DNA from: Nocardioides halotolerans DSM 19273 | GTDB taxonomy: Bacteria > Actinomycetota > Actinomycetes > Propionibacteriales > Nocardioidaceae | Assembly: GCF_000422805.1 (NCBI RefSeq) | Contig: NZ_AUGT01000012.1 | Location: 62,001-126,000, forward strand | DNA length: 64,000 nt | Direction of reading: 5' to 3' | Shown: one piece after another, positions 45,383-54,623 of the stretch | How the letters are laid out: every line of letters begins with the position of its first letter | How positions within the stretch are numbered: position 1 is the stretch's first letter | Notes under the pieces: model-generated | The model's database searches: none | What the model saw: only the letters and a program-made list of their open reading frames with translations | What the model was told of the DNA's origin: nothing | Translations under genes and position numbers: made by a program

Positions 45383-46151
45383 CCTCCGGCGGGGGTCGGG
45401 CGACGCGACGGGAGCGGTGCCCGTCGACCGGGCCACCAGGCGCAGCAGGCGGAGGTTCGCGCGACGGCAGTGGCGGCGGCGCTGGCTGGCCTGGCGCTAC
45501 CTCCTGGTCCTCGTCCTGGTGCTGGCCCTCGTCGGCGGCGGGATCTACGCCGTGTGGTTCTCGGCGTGGCTCGCCGTCGAGGACGTCGAGGTCAGCGGGG
45601 CCCAGACCGTGAAGGCCGCGGACATCCGCGCGAGGTCGGGCATCGACGAGGGGGAGCCCCTGGTCCGCGTCGACCTCGCGAGCGCCGAGCGCCGCATCGG
45701 CGCGCTGGCCGTCGTCCGCTCGGTCTCGGTGACCCGGCAATGGCCGCACGGCGTGCTGATCTCCATCGAGGAGCGCGTCGCCATCGCCGTGGTCGAGATC
45801 GGCGAGCGCCTGCGCGGCATGGACGTCGACGGCGTCGTCTTCCGCGACTACAAGAAGGCACCGCCCGGGCTGCCCCGCGTCGAGACCTCGATCGGCACGA
45901 CGTCGGCCGCGCTCAAGGAGGCCGCCCAGGTCATCTCGGCGCTGCCGGCGTCGCTGACCCTCCTCGTCGACCACGTCCAGGTCACCACCGTCGACCAGAT
46001 CTCGCTGGTGCTCAAGGACGGTCGCGTCGTCAACTGGGGGAGCGCGGAGGAGTCCGACACCAAGGCCGAGGTCCTCGAGCCGCTCCTCGCCAGCGTCGAG
46101 GCCTCGGTCTACGACGTGAGCGTCCCGTCGCGGCCGACGATCACGCCCTGA
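45369..46151 (+). CDS. ftsQ: Division protein FtsQ
   Basis: About 260 residues. An Arg-rich cytoplasmic tail (RRSRRRFARRQWRRR), one span at about 42-62 (WRYLLVLVLVLALVGGGIYAVW), a POTRA domain (LAVEDVEVSGAQTVKAADIRA) and an FtsQ domain (VVRSVSVTRQWPHGVLISIEERVAIAV) follow in order. It recruits FtsL and partners to the septum. GTG 45369 lies inside the end of murC; a second GTG at 45375 is an alternative start. The last gene before ftsZ. Confidence 0.9.
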   Translation: MVVPSLRRGSGDATGAVPVDRATRRSRRRFARRQWRRRWLAWRYLLVLVLVLALVGGGIYAVWFSAWLAVEDVEVSGAQTVKAADIRARSGIDEGEPLVRVDLASAERRIGALAVVRSVSVTRQWPHGVLISIEERVAIAVVEIGERLRGMDVDGVVFRDYKKAPPGLPRVETSIGTTSAALKEAAQVISALPASLTLLVDHVQVTTVDQISLVLKDGRVVNWGSAEESDTKAEVLEPLLASVEASVYDVSVPSRPTITP

Positions 46152-46248
46152 CCCTCGCCGCGTCAGGAACTTCGCGCGAGTCGACGTTCCCCCGCGTGTC
46201 GTCGCCACGTGAGCCGCTCGCGTCCCTACTGTCATCGGCACGGACAGG

Positions 46249-46279
46249 TTGACATAACTATAACCCTCAGCCTGAGGGT
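46249..46279 (+). promoter_or_regulatory. AT-rich element and 17-bp hairpin ahead of ftsZ
   Basis: In the 180-bp gap, TTGACATAACTATAAC at 46249-46264 stands out as unusually AT-rich and carries TTGACA and TATAAC, but their spacing is too short for a single -35/-10 pair. It overlaps ACCCTCAG-C-CTGAGGGT (46263-46279), a hairpin. Probably the ftsZ promoter region with an operator or leader hairpin. Confidence 0.5.
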
Positions 46280-46331
46280 GACAGTTCGGCCGGGACGTCG
46301 GAGCAGGCACTGCCAGAGAAAGGGCGAAGTC

Positions 46332-47507
46332 GTGGCAGCAGCGCAGAACTACCTCGCGATCATCAAGGTCGTGGGCATCGGCGGGGGCGGCGTCAACGCC
46401 GTGAACCGGATGATCGAGGTCGGCCTCAAGGGGGTCGAGTTCATCGCGATCAACACCGACGCCCAGGCCCTGCTCATGAGCGACGCCGACGTCAAGCTCG
46501 ACATCGGCCGCGAGCTCACCCGCGGGCTCGGCGCCGGCGCCAACCCCGAGGTCGGGCAGCAGGCCGCCGACGACCACGCCGACGAGATCGAGGAGGTGCT
46601 CAAGGGCGCCGACATGGTCTTCGTGACCGCAGGCGAGGGTGGCGGCACCGGCACCGGCGGCGCCCCGGTCGTGGCCCGCATCGCGCGCTCGCTCGGTGCG
46701 CTCACGATCGGCGTGGTGACCCGCCCGTTCGCCTTCGAGGGCCGCCGCCGCGCTGGCTCGGCCGAGGAGGGGATCGCCGCCCTCCGCGAGGAGGTCGACA
46801 CCCTCATCGTCATCCCCAACGACCGGCTGCTGTCGATCTCCGACCGCAACGTCTCGGTGCTCGACGCCTTCAAGCAGGCCGACCAGGTCCTGCTCCAGGG
46901 CGTCAGCGGCATCACCGATCTGATCACCACGCCCGGGCTGATCAACCTCGACTTCGCCGACGTCAAGTCCGTGATGGCCAACGCCGGCTCCGCGCTCATG
47001 GGCATCGGCTCGGCGCGCGGCGAGGACCGCTCGGTCGCCGCTGCCGAGATGGCGGTGTCGAGCCCGCTGCTCGAGGCCTCGATCGACGGCGCCCACGGCG
47101 TGCTGCTCTCGATCGCCGGCGGCTCCGACCTCGGCCTGTTCGAGATCAACGAGGCGGCGGCGCTGGTGGCCGAGGCGGTGCACCCCGACGCCAACATCAT
47201 CTTCGGCGCGACCATCGACGACGCGCTCGGCGACGAGGTGCGGGTGACCGTCATCGCCGCCGGCTTCGACGGCGGCACGCCCAAGCGGGCCCACGAGGGC
47301 TCGGCGCTGCGCCGTACGCCGCCCGTGCAGACCCAGGCGGAGACCCGGGCGGCCGTCGCCGCCGCGCGCCAGGAGGAGGAGCGCGAGAAGGTGACCGCGG
47401 GCGCCCCGGTGTCCACGACCCCCGACTCCGCCACCCAGCCGCGCCCGGCGCCGAAGCCGATGCAGTTCGACGACGACGACCTGGACGTGCCCGACTTCCT
47501 CAAGTAG
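46332..47507 (+). CDS. ftsZ: Cell division GTPase FtsZ
   Basis: About 391 residues. [17 protein letters not shown], the tubulin signature [13 protein letters not shown], the T7 loop [11 protein letters not shown], and the C-terminal tail [12 protein letters not shown], which binds SepF and other partners, are intact. It polymerises with GTP into the Z-ring. GTG 46332 is chosen for the conserved start [13 protein letters not shown]. It has its own promoter region and is followed 12 bp later by pgeF. Confidence 0.97.
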   Translation: MAAAQNYLAIIKVVGIGGGGVNAVNRMIEVGLKGVEFIAINTDAQALLMSDADVKLDIGRELTRGLGAGANPEVGQQAADDHADEIEEVLKGADMVFVTAGEGGGTGTGGAPVVARIARSLGALTIGVVTRPFAFEGRRRAGSAEEGIAALREEVDTLIVIPNDRLLSISDRNVSVLDAFKQADQVLLQGVSGITDLITTPGLINLDFADVKSVMANAGSALMGIGSARGEDRSVAAAEMAVSSPLLEASIDGAHGVLLSIAGGSDLGLFEINEAAALVAEAVHPDANIIFGATIDDALGDEVRVTVIAAGFDGGTPKRAHEGSALRRTPPVQTQAETRAAVAAARQEEEREKVTAGAPVSTTPDSATQPRPAPKPMQFDDDDLDVPDFLK

Positions 47508-47519
47508 TGCTCCGCGCCC

Positions 47520-48269
47520 TTGTACTCCTTCCGCACCACGCTGGTCACGTCACTGGGCCACGCCGACCTGGCCTTCACCGACCGGTACGGCGGGGTCAGT
47601 GCGTCGCCCTACGACGAGCTCAACCTGTCGGTGTCCGGGCCGGACGACGAGTCGGCGAAGGCCGAGAACCACCGGCGGCTGCTCGCCGACTTCGCCCCCG
47701 GCGACGTGCTCCGTGACCTCTACCAGGTGCACGGCGCCGACGTCGTCGAGGCCGAGTCGGTCGAGGGCGGCGGCCCGTACGCCAGGCCGCACGCCGACGG
47801 CATCGTGACCACCCAGGCAGGAGTCGTGCTCATGGTGCGCGCCGCCGACTGCGTGCCCGTGCTCCTCGTCGCGCCTGACGAGGAGGTCGTGGGCGCGGTC
47901 CACTCCGGTCGCGAGGGGCTCGTGGCCGGCGCCGCCCCTGCGGCGGTCACCCGGATGCGCGACCTCGGCGCCGACCGGGTCGAGGCGTGGGTCGGGCCCC
48001 ACGTCTGCGGCCGCTGCTACGAGGTGCCAGAGGACATGCGGGCCCACGTCGCGGCCGTCGTCCCGTCGTCCTCTTCGCAGACGTCGTGGGGGACGCCGTC
48101 CCTCGACCTCGGTGCCGGCGTGCGTGCCCAGCTCGAGGAGGTGGGGGTGACCGTGCACGACGTGGGCCGCTGCACCCTCGAGTCCGAGGACCTCTACTCC
48201 CACCGGCGCGACGGCGAGCGGGCCGGCCGGCTCGCCGGGGTCGTGCGCCTCAGGGGCGAGGGCCGATGA
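47520..48269 (+). CDS. pgeF: PgeF/YlmD-type laccase-domain protein (purine nucleoside phosphorylase family)
   Basis: About 249 residues of the multicopper-oxidase-like (DUF152) family. Metal-binding residues are seen in YQVHGADVV, RAADCVPVLL and AVHSGREGL, with the later SHRRDGERAGRLAG. Family members edit peptidoglycan precursors or split purine nucleosides. Start is the TTG at 47520, common at this position in actinobacteria and giving the normal length. Its stop overlaps the yggS ATG by 4 bp. Confidence 0.88.
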   Translation: MYSFRTTLVTSLGHADLAFTDRYGGVSASPYDELNLSVSGPDDESAKAENHRRLLADFAPGDVLRDLYQVHGADVVEAESVEGGGPYARPHADGIVTTQAGVVLMVRAADCVPVLLVAPDEEVVGAVHSGREGLVAGAAPAAVTRMRDLGADRVEAWVGPHVCGRCYEVPEDMRAHVAAVVPSSSSQTSWGTPSLDLGAGVRAQLEEVGVTVHDVGRCTLESEDLYSHRRDGERAGRLAGVVRLRGEGR

Positions 48270-48970
48270 GCCGCGAGGACGAGATCGCCGCCGGGCTGGC
48301 CCGCGTGCGGCAGCGGATCGCCGACGCGTGCGCCGACGCCGGTCGCGAGCGCGACGAGGTCGAGCTGGTGGTCGTCACCAAGTTCTTCCCCGCCGGCGAG
48401 GTCCGGGTCCTGGCGGGGCTCGGCGTCACCGACGTGGGGGAGAACCGTCACCAGGAGGCCGAGTCGAAGGCCGCCGACTGTGCCGACCTCGGCCTGCGGT
48501 GGCACTTCATCGGCGGCCTCCAGAGCAACAAGGCGGCCGCGGTGGCGGGGTATGCCGCGGTGGTCGAGTCCGTCGACCGGCGCAAGCTCGTCGGTGGCCT
48601 CGCCCGCGGCGCGGCCCAGGGCGGCCGCGCGGTCGACGTCCTGCTGCAGGTCTCGCTCGACCCCCCGGGGCGCGAGGGGCGCTCGGGGGCCGATCCCGCA
48701 GACCTCGCCGAGCTGGCGGCCGCGGTCGAGGAGCACGCCGACGAGGGGCTCGTGCTGCGCGGGCTGATGGCCGTCGCGCCGCTCGGCGAGGACCCCGCGG
48801 CGGCGTTCGGCAGGCTCGCCGAGGTGCGGGCGGCGTTCCTCGACCAGCACCCGTCGGCGACCTGGCTCTCGGCCGGTATGAGCGCCGACCTCGAGGACGC
48901 GATCCGGGCCGGCGCGACACACGTGCGCGTTGGCTCCGCGGTCCTCGGTTCGAGGCCCCGGAACTTGTAG
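48266..48970 (+). CDS. YggS-family PLP-binding protein
   Basis: About 234 residues of the YggS/PROSC family, which stores PLP and balances its supply. VTKFFPAGEV holds the PLP lysine; VGENRHQEAESK, WHFIGGLQSNK, LRGLMAVAP and HVRVGSAVLGSR are also conserved. ATG 48266 overlaps the pgeF stop as ATGA, giving translational coupling. It precedes sepF by 75 bp. Confidence 0.93.
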   Translation: MSREDEIAAGLARVRQRIADACADAGRERDEVELVVVTKFFPAGEVRVLAGLGVTDVGENRHQEAESKAADCADLGLRWHFIGGLQSNKAAAVAGYAAVVESVDRRKLVGGLARGAAQGGRAVDVLLQVSLDPPGREGRSGADPADLAELAAAVEEHADEGLVLRGLMAVAPLGEDPAAAFGRLAEVRAAFLDQHPSATWLSAGMSADLEDAIRAGATHVRVGSAVLGSRPRNL

Positions 48971-49045
48971 TGTCCAAACAATCCAACACAGCCAGGATGC
49001 GCGGCCTCCGCGCAGAGCGGCCGCCGGACCCGGAAGGCAGCAACC

Positions 49046-49600
49046 ATGAGCGGTGCGATGCGCAGGATCGGTGAGTACCTCGGCCTGCTCGAGGACACCG
49101 GTCGCTACGACGACGACTACGCCGACGACCCGCGCTACGACGACACCTACGAGGGTCGCTACGCCGACACACAGCACCCCACGGAGACGCACCCGGTGGC
49201 CGCCGAGCGCCCGACGCGTCGCGAGCTGCGCGAGGCGCGGCAGGCCGCGACCGTCGCGCACCTCGACGACCGCCGCCGCGGTGGCGCGCCCACCATGACC
49301 GCGGCGCCGCGGGTCGCCGAGCTCTCGCGGATCACCACGCTGCACCCGCGGACCTACAACGAGGCCCGCACCGTCGGTGAGAACTACCGCGACGGCACGC
49401 CGGTGATCATGAACCTGTCCGAGATGGACGACAACGACGCCAAACGGCTCGTCGACTTCGCGGCCGGCCTGATCTTCGCGACGAGGGGGTCGATCGAGCG
49501 GGTGACGAGCAAGGTGTTCCTCCTCTCGCCGCCCAACGTGTCGGTGGCCGCCGAGGACAAGGCCCGCATCGCCGACGGCGGCTTCTTCAACCAGAGCTGA
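49046..49600 (+). CDS. sepF: Cell division protein SepF
   Basis: About 184 residues. The N-terminal amphipathic membrane-binding helix ([14 protein letters not shown]) is followed by an acidic Tyr/Asp-rich linker ([16 protein letters not shown]), then the SepF core from about 95 ([53 protein letters not shown]). It anchors FtsZ to the membrane. It may be transcribed separately or from the yggS side. Confidence 0.95.
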   Translation: MSGAMRRIGEYLGLLEDTGRYDDDYADDPRYDDTYEGRYADTQHPTETHPVAAERPTRRELREARQAATVAHLDDRRRGGAPTMTAAPRVAELSRITTLHPRTYNEARTVGENYRDGTPVIMNLSEMDDNDAKRLVDFAAGLIFATRGSIERVTSKVFLLSPPNVSVAAEDKARIADGGFFNQS

Positions 49601-49693
49601 CCCGGGGCTCGCCCCTGAGGCCGCGGCGGACGCGGACCTCCCGCCCGGTGTGCCGATGCGCCCCTGGGTTGGTCGACCCGGCATGATCGTCGC

Positions 49694-49981
49694 GTGCACG
49701 CCGTCTGGTCGCTCATCCACATCGCGCTGTGGATCTTCATCGCGCTCCTGTGGATCCGCTTCGTCGTCGACTGGGTGCAGATCTTCGCGCGCAACTGGAC
49801 GCCGACGGGGTTCCTCCTGGTGGTGCTCGAGATCGTCTACTCGGCCACGGACCCGCCGATCAAGGCCCTGCGCCGGGTGATCCCGCCGCTCCGGATCGGG
49901 ACCGTGGCCCTCGACCTGTCGTTCATCATCGTGATGATCGTGGCCTACATGCTGCTCTACCTCGTCGGTGGCTTCCTCTGA
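49694..49981 (+). CDS. YggT-family membrane protein
   Basis: About 95 residues with two spans (about 6-25 and 65-92) and the conserved middle YSATDPPIKALRRVIPPLRIG. YggT proteins lie near sepF and divIVA and are thought to help division or osmotic response. GTG 49694 follows CATGAT by 6 nt, the same pattern as other leaderless genes here. 93 bp after sepF and 175 bp before divIVA. Confidence 0.88.
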   Translation: MHAVWSLIHIALWIFIALLWIRFVVDWVQIFARNWTPTGFLLVVLEIVYSATDPPIKALRRVIPPLRIGTVALDLSFIIVMIVAYMLLYLVGGFL

Positions 49982-50156
49982 GGCGACCGACGACGACCAA
50001 TGTGCTGCACCGACCGACCAGTCCGAAGCACCTGTCACATCAGCCCCATGGCAGGCGCTACAGTTCCGAGGAAGACTCGACGTCCGGAACCCCGTCCGGA
50101 CACCAGGGGACATCGCTGAACTCGAGGGACCTCGAAGAAGATGAATGGGTGGAAAC

Positions 50157-50924
50157 ATGCCGCTGACGCCTGAGGACGTGAGTAACAAGCGATTCACGCC
50201 GGTCCGGCTCCGCGAGGGCTACGACATGGGCGAGGTCGACCAGTTCCTCGACGAGGTCGAGGCCGAGCTGGCCAGGCTGACCAAGGAGAACGACGACCTG
50301 CGCAACAAGCTGTCGGCCGCGCAGACCGGCGGCGGGTCGAGCTTCCAGGACAGCCCGGCGACCACGACGGCGCAGACGCCCGCGGTCCAGGAGCGCGCTC
50401 CCGAGCCGGAGCCGACCCCGGAGCCCACCCCCCAGCCCGTCGCGGCGGCCAGCGCCGGCCCCGAGACCATCCGGGTCGAGACCGTGCCCGAGGCGTCCAA
50501 CGCCGCGGCCCGCCTGCTCGAGATCGCCACCCGCAACGCCGACGAGCTGGTGGAGTCGGCCAAGAACGAGGCCGACAAGATCATCGGCGAGGCGCGCACC
50601 AAGTCCGAGCGCCTCGAGGCCGAGGCGAAGGTCAAGGCCGACCGCCTCGAGTCCGACGCCCGCACCCGCGCCCAGATGCTCGACTCCGAGACCGCCGAGC
50701 GCCGCCAGCAGATGTTCGGCGAGCTCGAGCGCGAGCGCGACAAGCTCAACAGCGAGGTCGAGACGCTGCGCGCCTTCGAGCGCGAGTACCGCTCGCGCCT
50801 CAAGAGCTACTTCAGCCAGCAGCTCGAGGCGCTGTCGGGTCCGGGCGAGTCGCCCGCGGTCTCCGACGACCAGCCTCCGGCGCCCAAGCGGCTGCGCTCG
50901 ATCCTCGGCGACGACGAGGTCTGA
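50157..50924 (+). CDS. divIVA: Polar scaffold DivIVA (Wag31)
   Basis: About 255 residues. The N-terminal domain [34 protein letters not shown] is diagnostic. A Pro/Glu-rich linker (about 60-105) is followed by a long coiled coil ([11 protein letters not shown] earlier; [20 protein letters not shown] later) and a C-terminal tail. It marks cell poles and directs polar growth. ATG 50157 gives the usual MPLTPEDV start; ATG 50145 would add four residues. Candidate -10 TACAGT at 50059-50064. Confidence 0.95.
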   Translation: MPLTPEDVSNKRFTPVRLREGYDMGEVDQFLDEVEAELARLTKENDDLRNKLSAAQTGGGSSFQDSPATTTAQTPAVQERAPEPEPTPEPTPQPVAAASAGPETIRVETVPEASNAAARLLEIATRNADELVESAKNEADKIIGEARTKSERLEAEAKVKADRLESDARTRAQMLDSETAERRQQMFGELERERDKLNSEVETLRAFEREYRSRLKSYFSQQLEALSGPGESPAVSDDQPPAPKRLRSILGDDEV

Positions 50925-51029
50925 GCAGGCCCTGCCGGGGTCTGGAGGGGCCACGCGGCTCCTCGCTGACCTGCGCGTTCGGGCGGCGAAAACGTTTGCG
51001 CGGCCAGGTCACGAGTTGAGCGCGCCTGT

Positions 51030-51058
51030 TTGAGTGGGCGCGGGTGAGCGGATACGGT
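51030..51058 (+). promoter_or_regulatory. Promoter of the DksA-like gene
   Basis: TTGAGT (51030-51035), 17 bp, TACGGT (51053-51058), ending 56 bp before the ATG. This is among the best sigma-A type matches in the window. The rest of 50925-51114 has no gene. Confidence 0.6.
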
Positions 51059-51114
51059 TCCGCGCAGCACCCGTGGACACCGCCACGGTCTAGGCCACCA
51101 GGAAGGCCCGGTCG

Positions 51115-52185
51115 ATGGCCCGCACCAGCACTCGCTCGCTCGCCGGACGGACGGCCAGCGCCGCCCGCAAGGTGATCGGCCGCCGTACGGCGAAGGCCAC
51201 CTCGGGCGCGGCCGCGTCGACCAAGAAGGCCGTCAAGGCCCCGGCGAAGAAGACCGCGCCGGCCAAGAAGGCGGAGCCCGCCAAGAAGGCCCCTGCCAAG
51301 AAGGCCGCGCCGGCGAAGAAGGCCGCCAAGGCCCCGGCCAGGAAGGCCGCGCCGGCGAAGAAGGCAGCTCCCGCGAAGAAGGCTCCCGCGAAGAAGGCCC
51401 CGGCCAAGAAGGCGGCGCCGGCCAAGAAAGCTCCTGCCAAGAAGGCTGCGCCGGCCAAGAAGGCCCCGGCGAAGAAGGCCCCGGCGAAGAAGGCCCCCGC
51501 GACGAAGGCCCCCGCGAAGAAGGCGGCGCCGGCCAAGAAGGCTCCTGCCAAGAAGGCCGCGGCCACGAAGGCGGCGCCGGCCAAGAAGGCCGCGGCGAAG
51601 AAGGCCCCGGCCAAGAAGGCGGCGCCGGCCAAGAAGGCCCCGGCCAAGAAGGTCCCGGCCAAGAAGGTCCCGGCGGCGAAGGCGGCACCAGCGAAAAAGG
51701 CTCCCGCCACCAAGGCTCCCGCCACGAAGGCCGCGGCGACGACCAAGGCGGCCCCGGCCGCGAAGGCTCCCGCCACCCGCAAGGCGCCGGTCAGCAAGCT
51801 GGTCGTCAAGGCCGGTGAGGGCGCGTGGACCAAGGCCGAGCTCAAGGAGGTCCTCAAGGAGCTCAACGCCGAGCGCGAGCACAGCCGCGAGATCGTCGAG
51901 GCCCACTCGAACGAGTTGACCGGCCTGATGCGCGACTCCGGCGACGGAGCGGGCCAGGACCAGGCCGACGTGGGCGCGACCACCTACGAGCGCGACCAGG
52001 AGCTCACCGTGCTCACCATCGAGCGCGACAAGCTCTACCAGATCGACCGGGCGCTCGCCCGGATCGACGACGGCACCTACGGCGTCTGCGAGTCGTGCGG
52101 AGAGCCGATCGGCAAGGAGCGGCTCAAGTTCATGCCCCGTGCGACACTGTGCATGACATGCAAGCAGCGCGAGGAACGTCGCTGA
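51115..52185 (+). CDS. DksA/TraR-type zinc-finger protein with lysine-rich histone-like tail
   Basis: About 356 residues in two unlike parts. Residues 20-225 are almost only Ala, Lys and Pro in repeats of the type APAKKA, like bacterial histone H1-like and HctB tails, and should bind DNA or RNA without a fold. Residues 230-356 are a DksA/TraR-like domain with a coiled-coil arm ([18 protein letters not shown]) and a C4 zinc finger, C325/C328/C346/C349 ([10 protein letters not shown] ... CMTC). The partner domain binds RNA polymerase in the family. Short forms without the tail stand before lspA in other actinobacteria. The lspA start lies inside its 3' end. Confidence 0.88.
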   Translation: MARTSTRSLAGRTASAARKVIGRRTAKATSGAAASTKKAVKAPAKKTAPAKKAEPAKKAPAKKAAPAKKAAKAPARKAAPAKKAAPAKKAPAKKAPAKKAAPAKKAPAKKAAPAKKAPAKKAPAKKAPATKAPAKKAAPAKKAPAKKAAATKAAPAKKAAAKKAPAKKAAPAKKAPAKKVPAKKVPAAKAAPAKKAPATKAPATKAAATTKAAPAAKAPATRKAPVSKLVVKAGEGAWTKAELKEVLKELNAEREHSREIVEAHSNELTGLMRDSGDGAGQDQADVGATTYERDQELTVLTIERDKLYQIDRALARIDDGTYGVCESCGEPIGKERLKFMPRATLCMTCKQREERR

Positions 52186-52739
52186 GTCCCGACGACTCCA
52201 GCCTGAACGACACGCAGTCCGTCCCGTCCCGCACCCGGGTGCGAGCCCTGCTCCTCGCGTCGTTCGCGCTGCTCTACGCCCTCGACCAGCTCACCAAGTG
52301 GCTGGCCGTCGATCGGCTCACCGGCGAGCCCGACCACGAGCTGGTCGGTGAGCTGCTGGTGCTGCGCCTGACCCGCAACGCGGGCGCGGCGTTCAGCACC
52401 GGGACGGGCTACACCAGCCTGTTCAGCTGCCTGGCGATCGCGGCGGTGCTGGTCGTGCTGTGGCTGAGCCGGCGGGTCGCCAGCCCCGGGTGGGCGGTCG
52501 CACTGGGCCTGCTGCTGGCCGGGATCACCGGCAACCTGACCGACCGCGTGTTCCGGTCGCCCGGGGTGCTGCGTGGCCACGTGGTCGACTTCCTCATGCT
52601 GCCGCACTGGCCGATCTTCAACGTCGCCGACATCTGCATCAACGTCGCCGCGGCGCTGATCCTGGTGCAGGCCTTCCGCGGGATCCGCCTCGACGGGTCG
52701 CGGGTCGAGCGCGAGGCCGAGGAGCCCGCCGACTCGTGA
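52158..52739 (+). CDS. lspA: Lipoprotein signal peptidase
   Basis: About 193 residues with four spans. [29 protein letters not shown] and [20 protein letters not shown] are the conserved blocks, and the two aspartates (in NLTD and VADI) are the catalytic pair of this membrane aspartyl protease. It removes signal peptides from diacylglyceryl lipoproteins. ATG 52158 overlaps the DksA-like gene by 28 bp; a GTG at 52239 is another option and would give a shorter head. The stop overlaps rluD by 4 bp. Confidence 0.93.
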   Translation: MQAARGTSLSPDDSSLNDTQSVPSRTRVRALLLASFALLYALDQLTKWLAVDRLTGEPDHELVGELLVLRLTRNAGAAFSTGTGYTSLFSCLAIAAVLVVLWLSRRVASPGWAVALGLLLAGITGNLTDRVFRSPGVLRGHVVDFLMLPHWPIFNVADICINVAAALILVQAFRGIRLDGSRVEREAEEPADS

Positions 52740-53683
52740 GCGTCGAGGGCTCCGCCGCCGACCACCGCACGCTCCCGGTCCCTGACGGGCTGGCCGGGGA
52801 GCGGGTCGACGCCGCGCTGGCGCAGATGTTCGGGCTGTCGCGCACCCGCGCCGCCGACCTGATCTCGCGCGGCCTCGTGCAGGTCGACGGCGCCGGCGCC
52901 GTCAAGAGCGACCGCGTCCTGGCGGGGGCCACTCTCGACGTGACGATCCCGGTCGAGGCGGACCCCCTCGCCGTCGTACCCGAAGAGGTCGAGGGCATCC
53001 AGATCATCCACGACGACCCCTCGATCGTCGTGATCGGCAAGCCGGTCGGCGTCGCCGTGCACCCCTCTCCCGGCTGGACCGGCCCGACGGTGGTCGGACA
53101 CCTGGCGGCGGCGGGGTTCAAGATCGCGACCAGCGGCGCCTCGGAGCGGCAGGGCATCGTCCAGCGGCTCGACGTCGGCACCTCGGGCGTGATGGTGATC
53201 TGCAAGTCCGAGCACGCTTACTCGGTGCTCAAGAACGCCTTCCGTCGGCGCGACGTCGACAAGACCTACCACGCGCTCGTGCAGGGCCATCCCGACCCGC
53301 TCGAGGGCACCGTCGACGCCCCGATCGGGCGGCACCCGAGGGCCGACTACAAGTTCGCGGTGATGGCGGAGGGGCGGCCGAGCGTCACTCACTACTCCAC
53401 GCTCGAGGCCCACCGGTTCGCCTCGCTGCTGGAGGTGCACCTCGAGACCGGCCGCACCCACCAGATCCGGGTGCACATGGCCGCGCTCAAGCACCCGTGC
53501 GTGGGCGACCTGACCTACGGCGCCGACCCCACGCTCGCCACGAGGTTCGGGCTCGAGCGCCAGTGGCTGCACGCCGTCAAGCTCGGGTTCGAGCACCCCG
53601 ACAGCGGCGAGTACGTCGAGTACGAGTCGGGCTACCCCGACGACCTCGCGAAGGCGCTCGAGGCGGTCCGCGGTGCCGACTGA
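52736..53683 (+). CDS. RluD-type pseudouridine synthase
   Basis: About 315 residues. An N-terminal S4 RNA-binding domain ([22 protein letters not shown]) is followed by the synthase domain with [13 protein letters not shown] holding the catalytic Asp, [13 protein letters not shown], and [15 protein letters not shown]. It isomerises uridines in 23S rRNA (RluA/RluD group). The usual HRLD is QRLD here. GTG 52736 overlaps the lspA stop, as in many bacteria where these genes are paired. Its end overlaps the following gene by 11 bp. Confidence 0.92.
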   Translation: MSVEGSAADHRTLPVPDGLAGERVDAALAQMFGLSRTRAADLISRGLVQVDGAGAVKSDRVLAGATLDVTIPVEADPLAVVPEEVEGIQIIHDDPSIVVIGKPVGVAVHPSPGWTGPTVVGHLAAAGFKIATSGASERQGIVQRLDVGTSGVMVICKSEHAYSVLKNAFRRRDVDKTYHALVQGHPDPLEGTVDAPIGRHPRADYKFAVMAEGRPSVTHYSTLEAHRFASLLEVHLETGRTHQIRVHMAALKHPCVGDLTYGADPTLATRFGLERQWLHAVKLGFEHPDSGEYVEYESGYPDDLAKALEAVRGAD

Positions 53684-54374
53684 CGACCTCGTGCTGCGGC
53701 CGGCGACGCCGGACGACCTCGGCGCGGTGGCCGAGCTGCTCATCGAGGTCCGCGAGGCGGCGTACCCCTCGATGCCGCGGGGGATCCACCCGCCCCACGA
53801 GGTCCGCGCCTACGTCGACGGCTGGGACCTGTCGACCTACGACGTCTGGCTGGCCGAGGCCGAGGGGAGCCCCGTCGGCTACGCGCGGCTGAGCGCCGAC
53901 TGGCTCGAGGACCTCTACGTCGACCCGTCGGCCCAGGGCACGGGCGTCGGCGGCGCGCTCCTCGACGTGGTCAAGGCGCAGCGGCCGGACGGCTTCTGCC
54001 TGTGGGTCTTCGAGTCCAACGAGCCGGCCCGGGCGTTCTACCGGTCCCGGGGGCTGGTCGAGCTCGAGCACACCGACGGCTCCGTCAACGAGGAGAAGGC
54101 CCCCGACCTCCGGATGGCCTGGCCCGGCCGCGACCCGCTCGCGTTCTTCCGCTCGCTGATCGACGAGGTCGACCGCGAGCTCGGCGAGCTCCTCAACCGC
54201 CGGGCCGCCGTCACCGCCGCCGTGCAGCCCCACAAGGTCGACCCCGCGCGCGACCTCGACCGCGAGCGCGAGATCGCGCGCGCGATGGCCGCGCGCGCCC
54301 CGGGCCTGGGCGAGGAGCGCCTCTACCGCATCGTGCACCAGATCATCAGCGAGAGCCTCGACGCCGCCGACTGA
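53673..54374 (+). CDS. GNAT acetyltransferase-chorismate mutase (AroQ) fusion protein
   Basis: About 233 residues with two domains. Residues 5-150 are a GNAT fold with acetyl-CoA loop ([12 protein letters not shown], 87-97) and [11 protein letters not shown]. Residues 155-233 are an all-helical AroQ-type chorismate mutase domain: R160 ([10 protein letters not shown]), R176/R177 (LLNRRAAVT), K188, D194, R197 and E198 (RDLDRERE), and S228 (IISES) match the E. coli enzyme's R11, R28, K39, D48, R51, E52 and S84. The position of its Q88 is Ala (A232), so activity might be weak or need a partner. GTG 53673 overlaps rluD by 11 bp. The acyl acceptor is unknown. Confidence 0.82.
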   Translation: MPTDDLVLRPATPDDLGAVAELLIEVREAAYPSMPRGIHPPHEVRAYVDGWDLSTYDVWLAEAEGSPVGYARLSADWLEDLYVDPSAQGTGVGGALLDVVKAQRPDGFCLWVFESNEPARAFYRSRGLVELEHTDGSVNEEKAPDLRMAWPGRDPLAFFRSLIDEVDRELGELLNRRAAVTAAVQPHKVDPARDLDREREIARAMAARAPGLGEERLYRIVHQIISESLDAAD

Positions 54375-54623
54375 CGCGCCCGCCGGCCGGGCTGTCGGCG
54401 GTCGCCCCTACGGTCGTCGGCATGACCACCAGCCGAGCTGGCCCGCCGCCGTGAGACGCCACGCCGGCGGTCACGAGCAACTCGCCGCCGCGGGGTTCCC
54501 GTGGGGCCGACCCGACGCCGTAGGCTGAGGCTCTTCCCCCGGGATCGCGCCCGACAGCGTCGAGCGGCCCCCGACCAGCTCGCTTCGCCATGCCCAGACT
54601 TCCCGGAGGAGGCAGCCACCCCC

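Noticed and set aside
51090..51983. Open frame with Ala/Gly/Phe repeats antisense to the lysine-rich DksA-like gene
   Set aside because: Mirror of the AAG-GCC repeats; it looks membrane-like only because CTT and GGC are the complements of the Lys and Ala codons.
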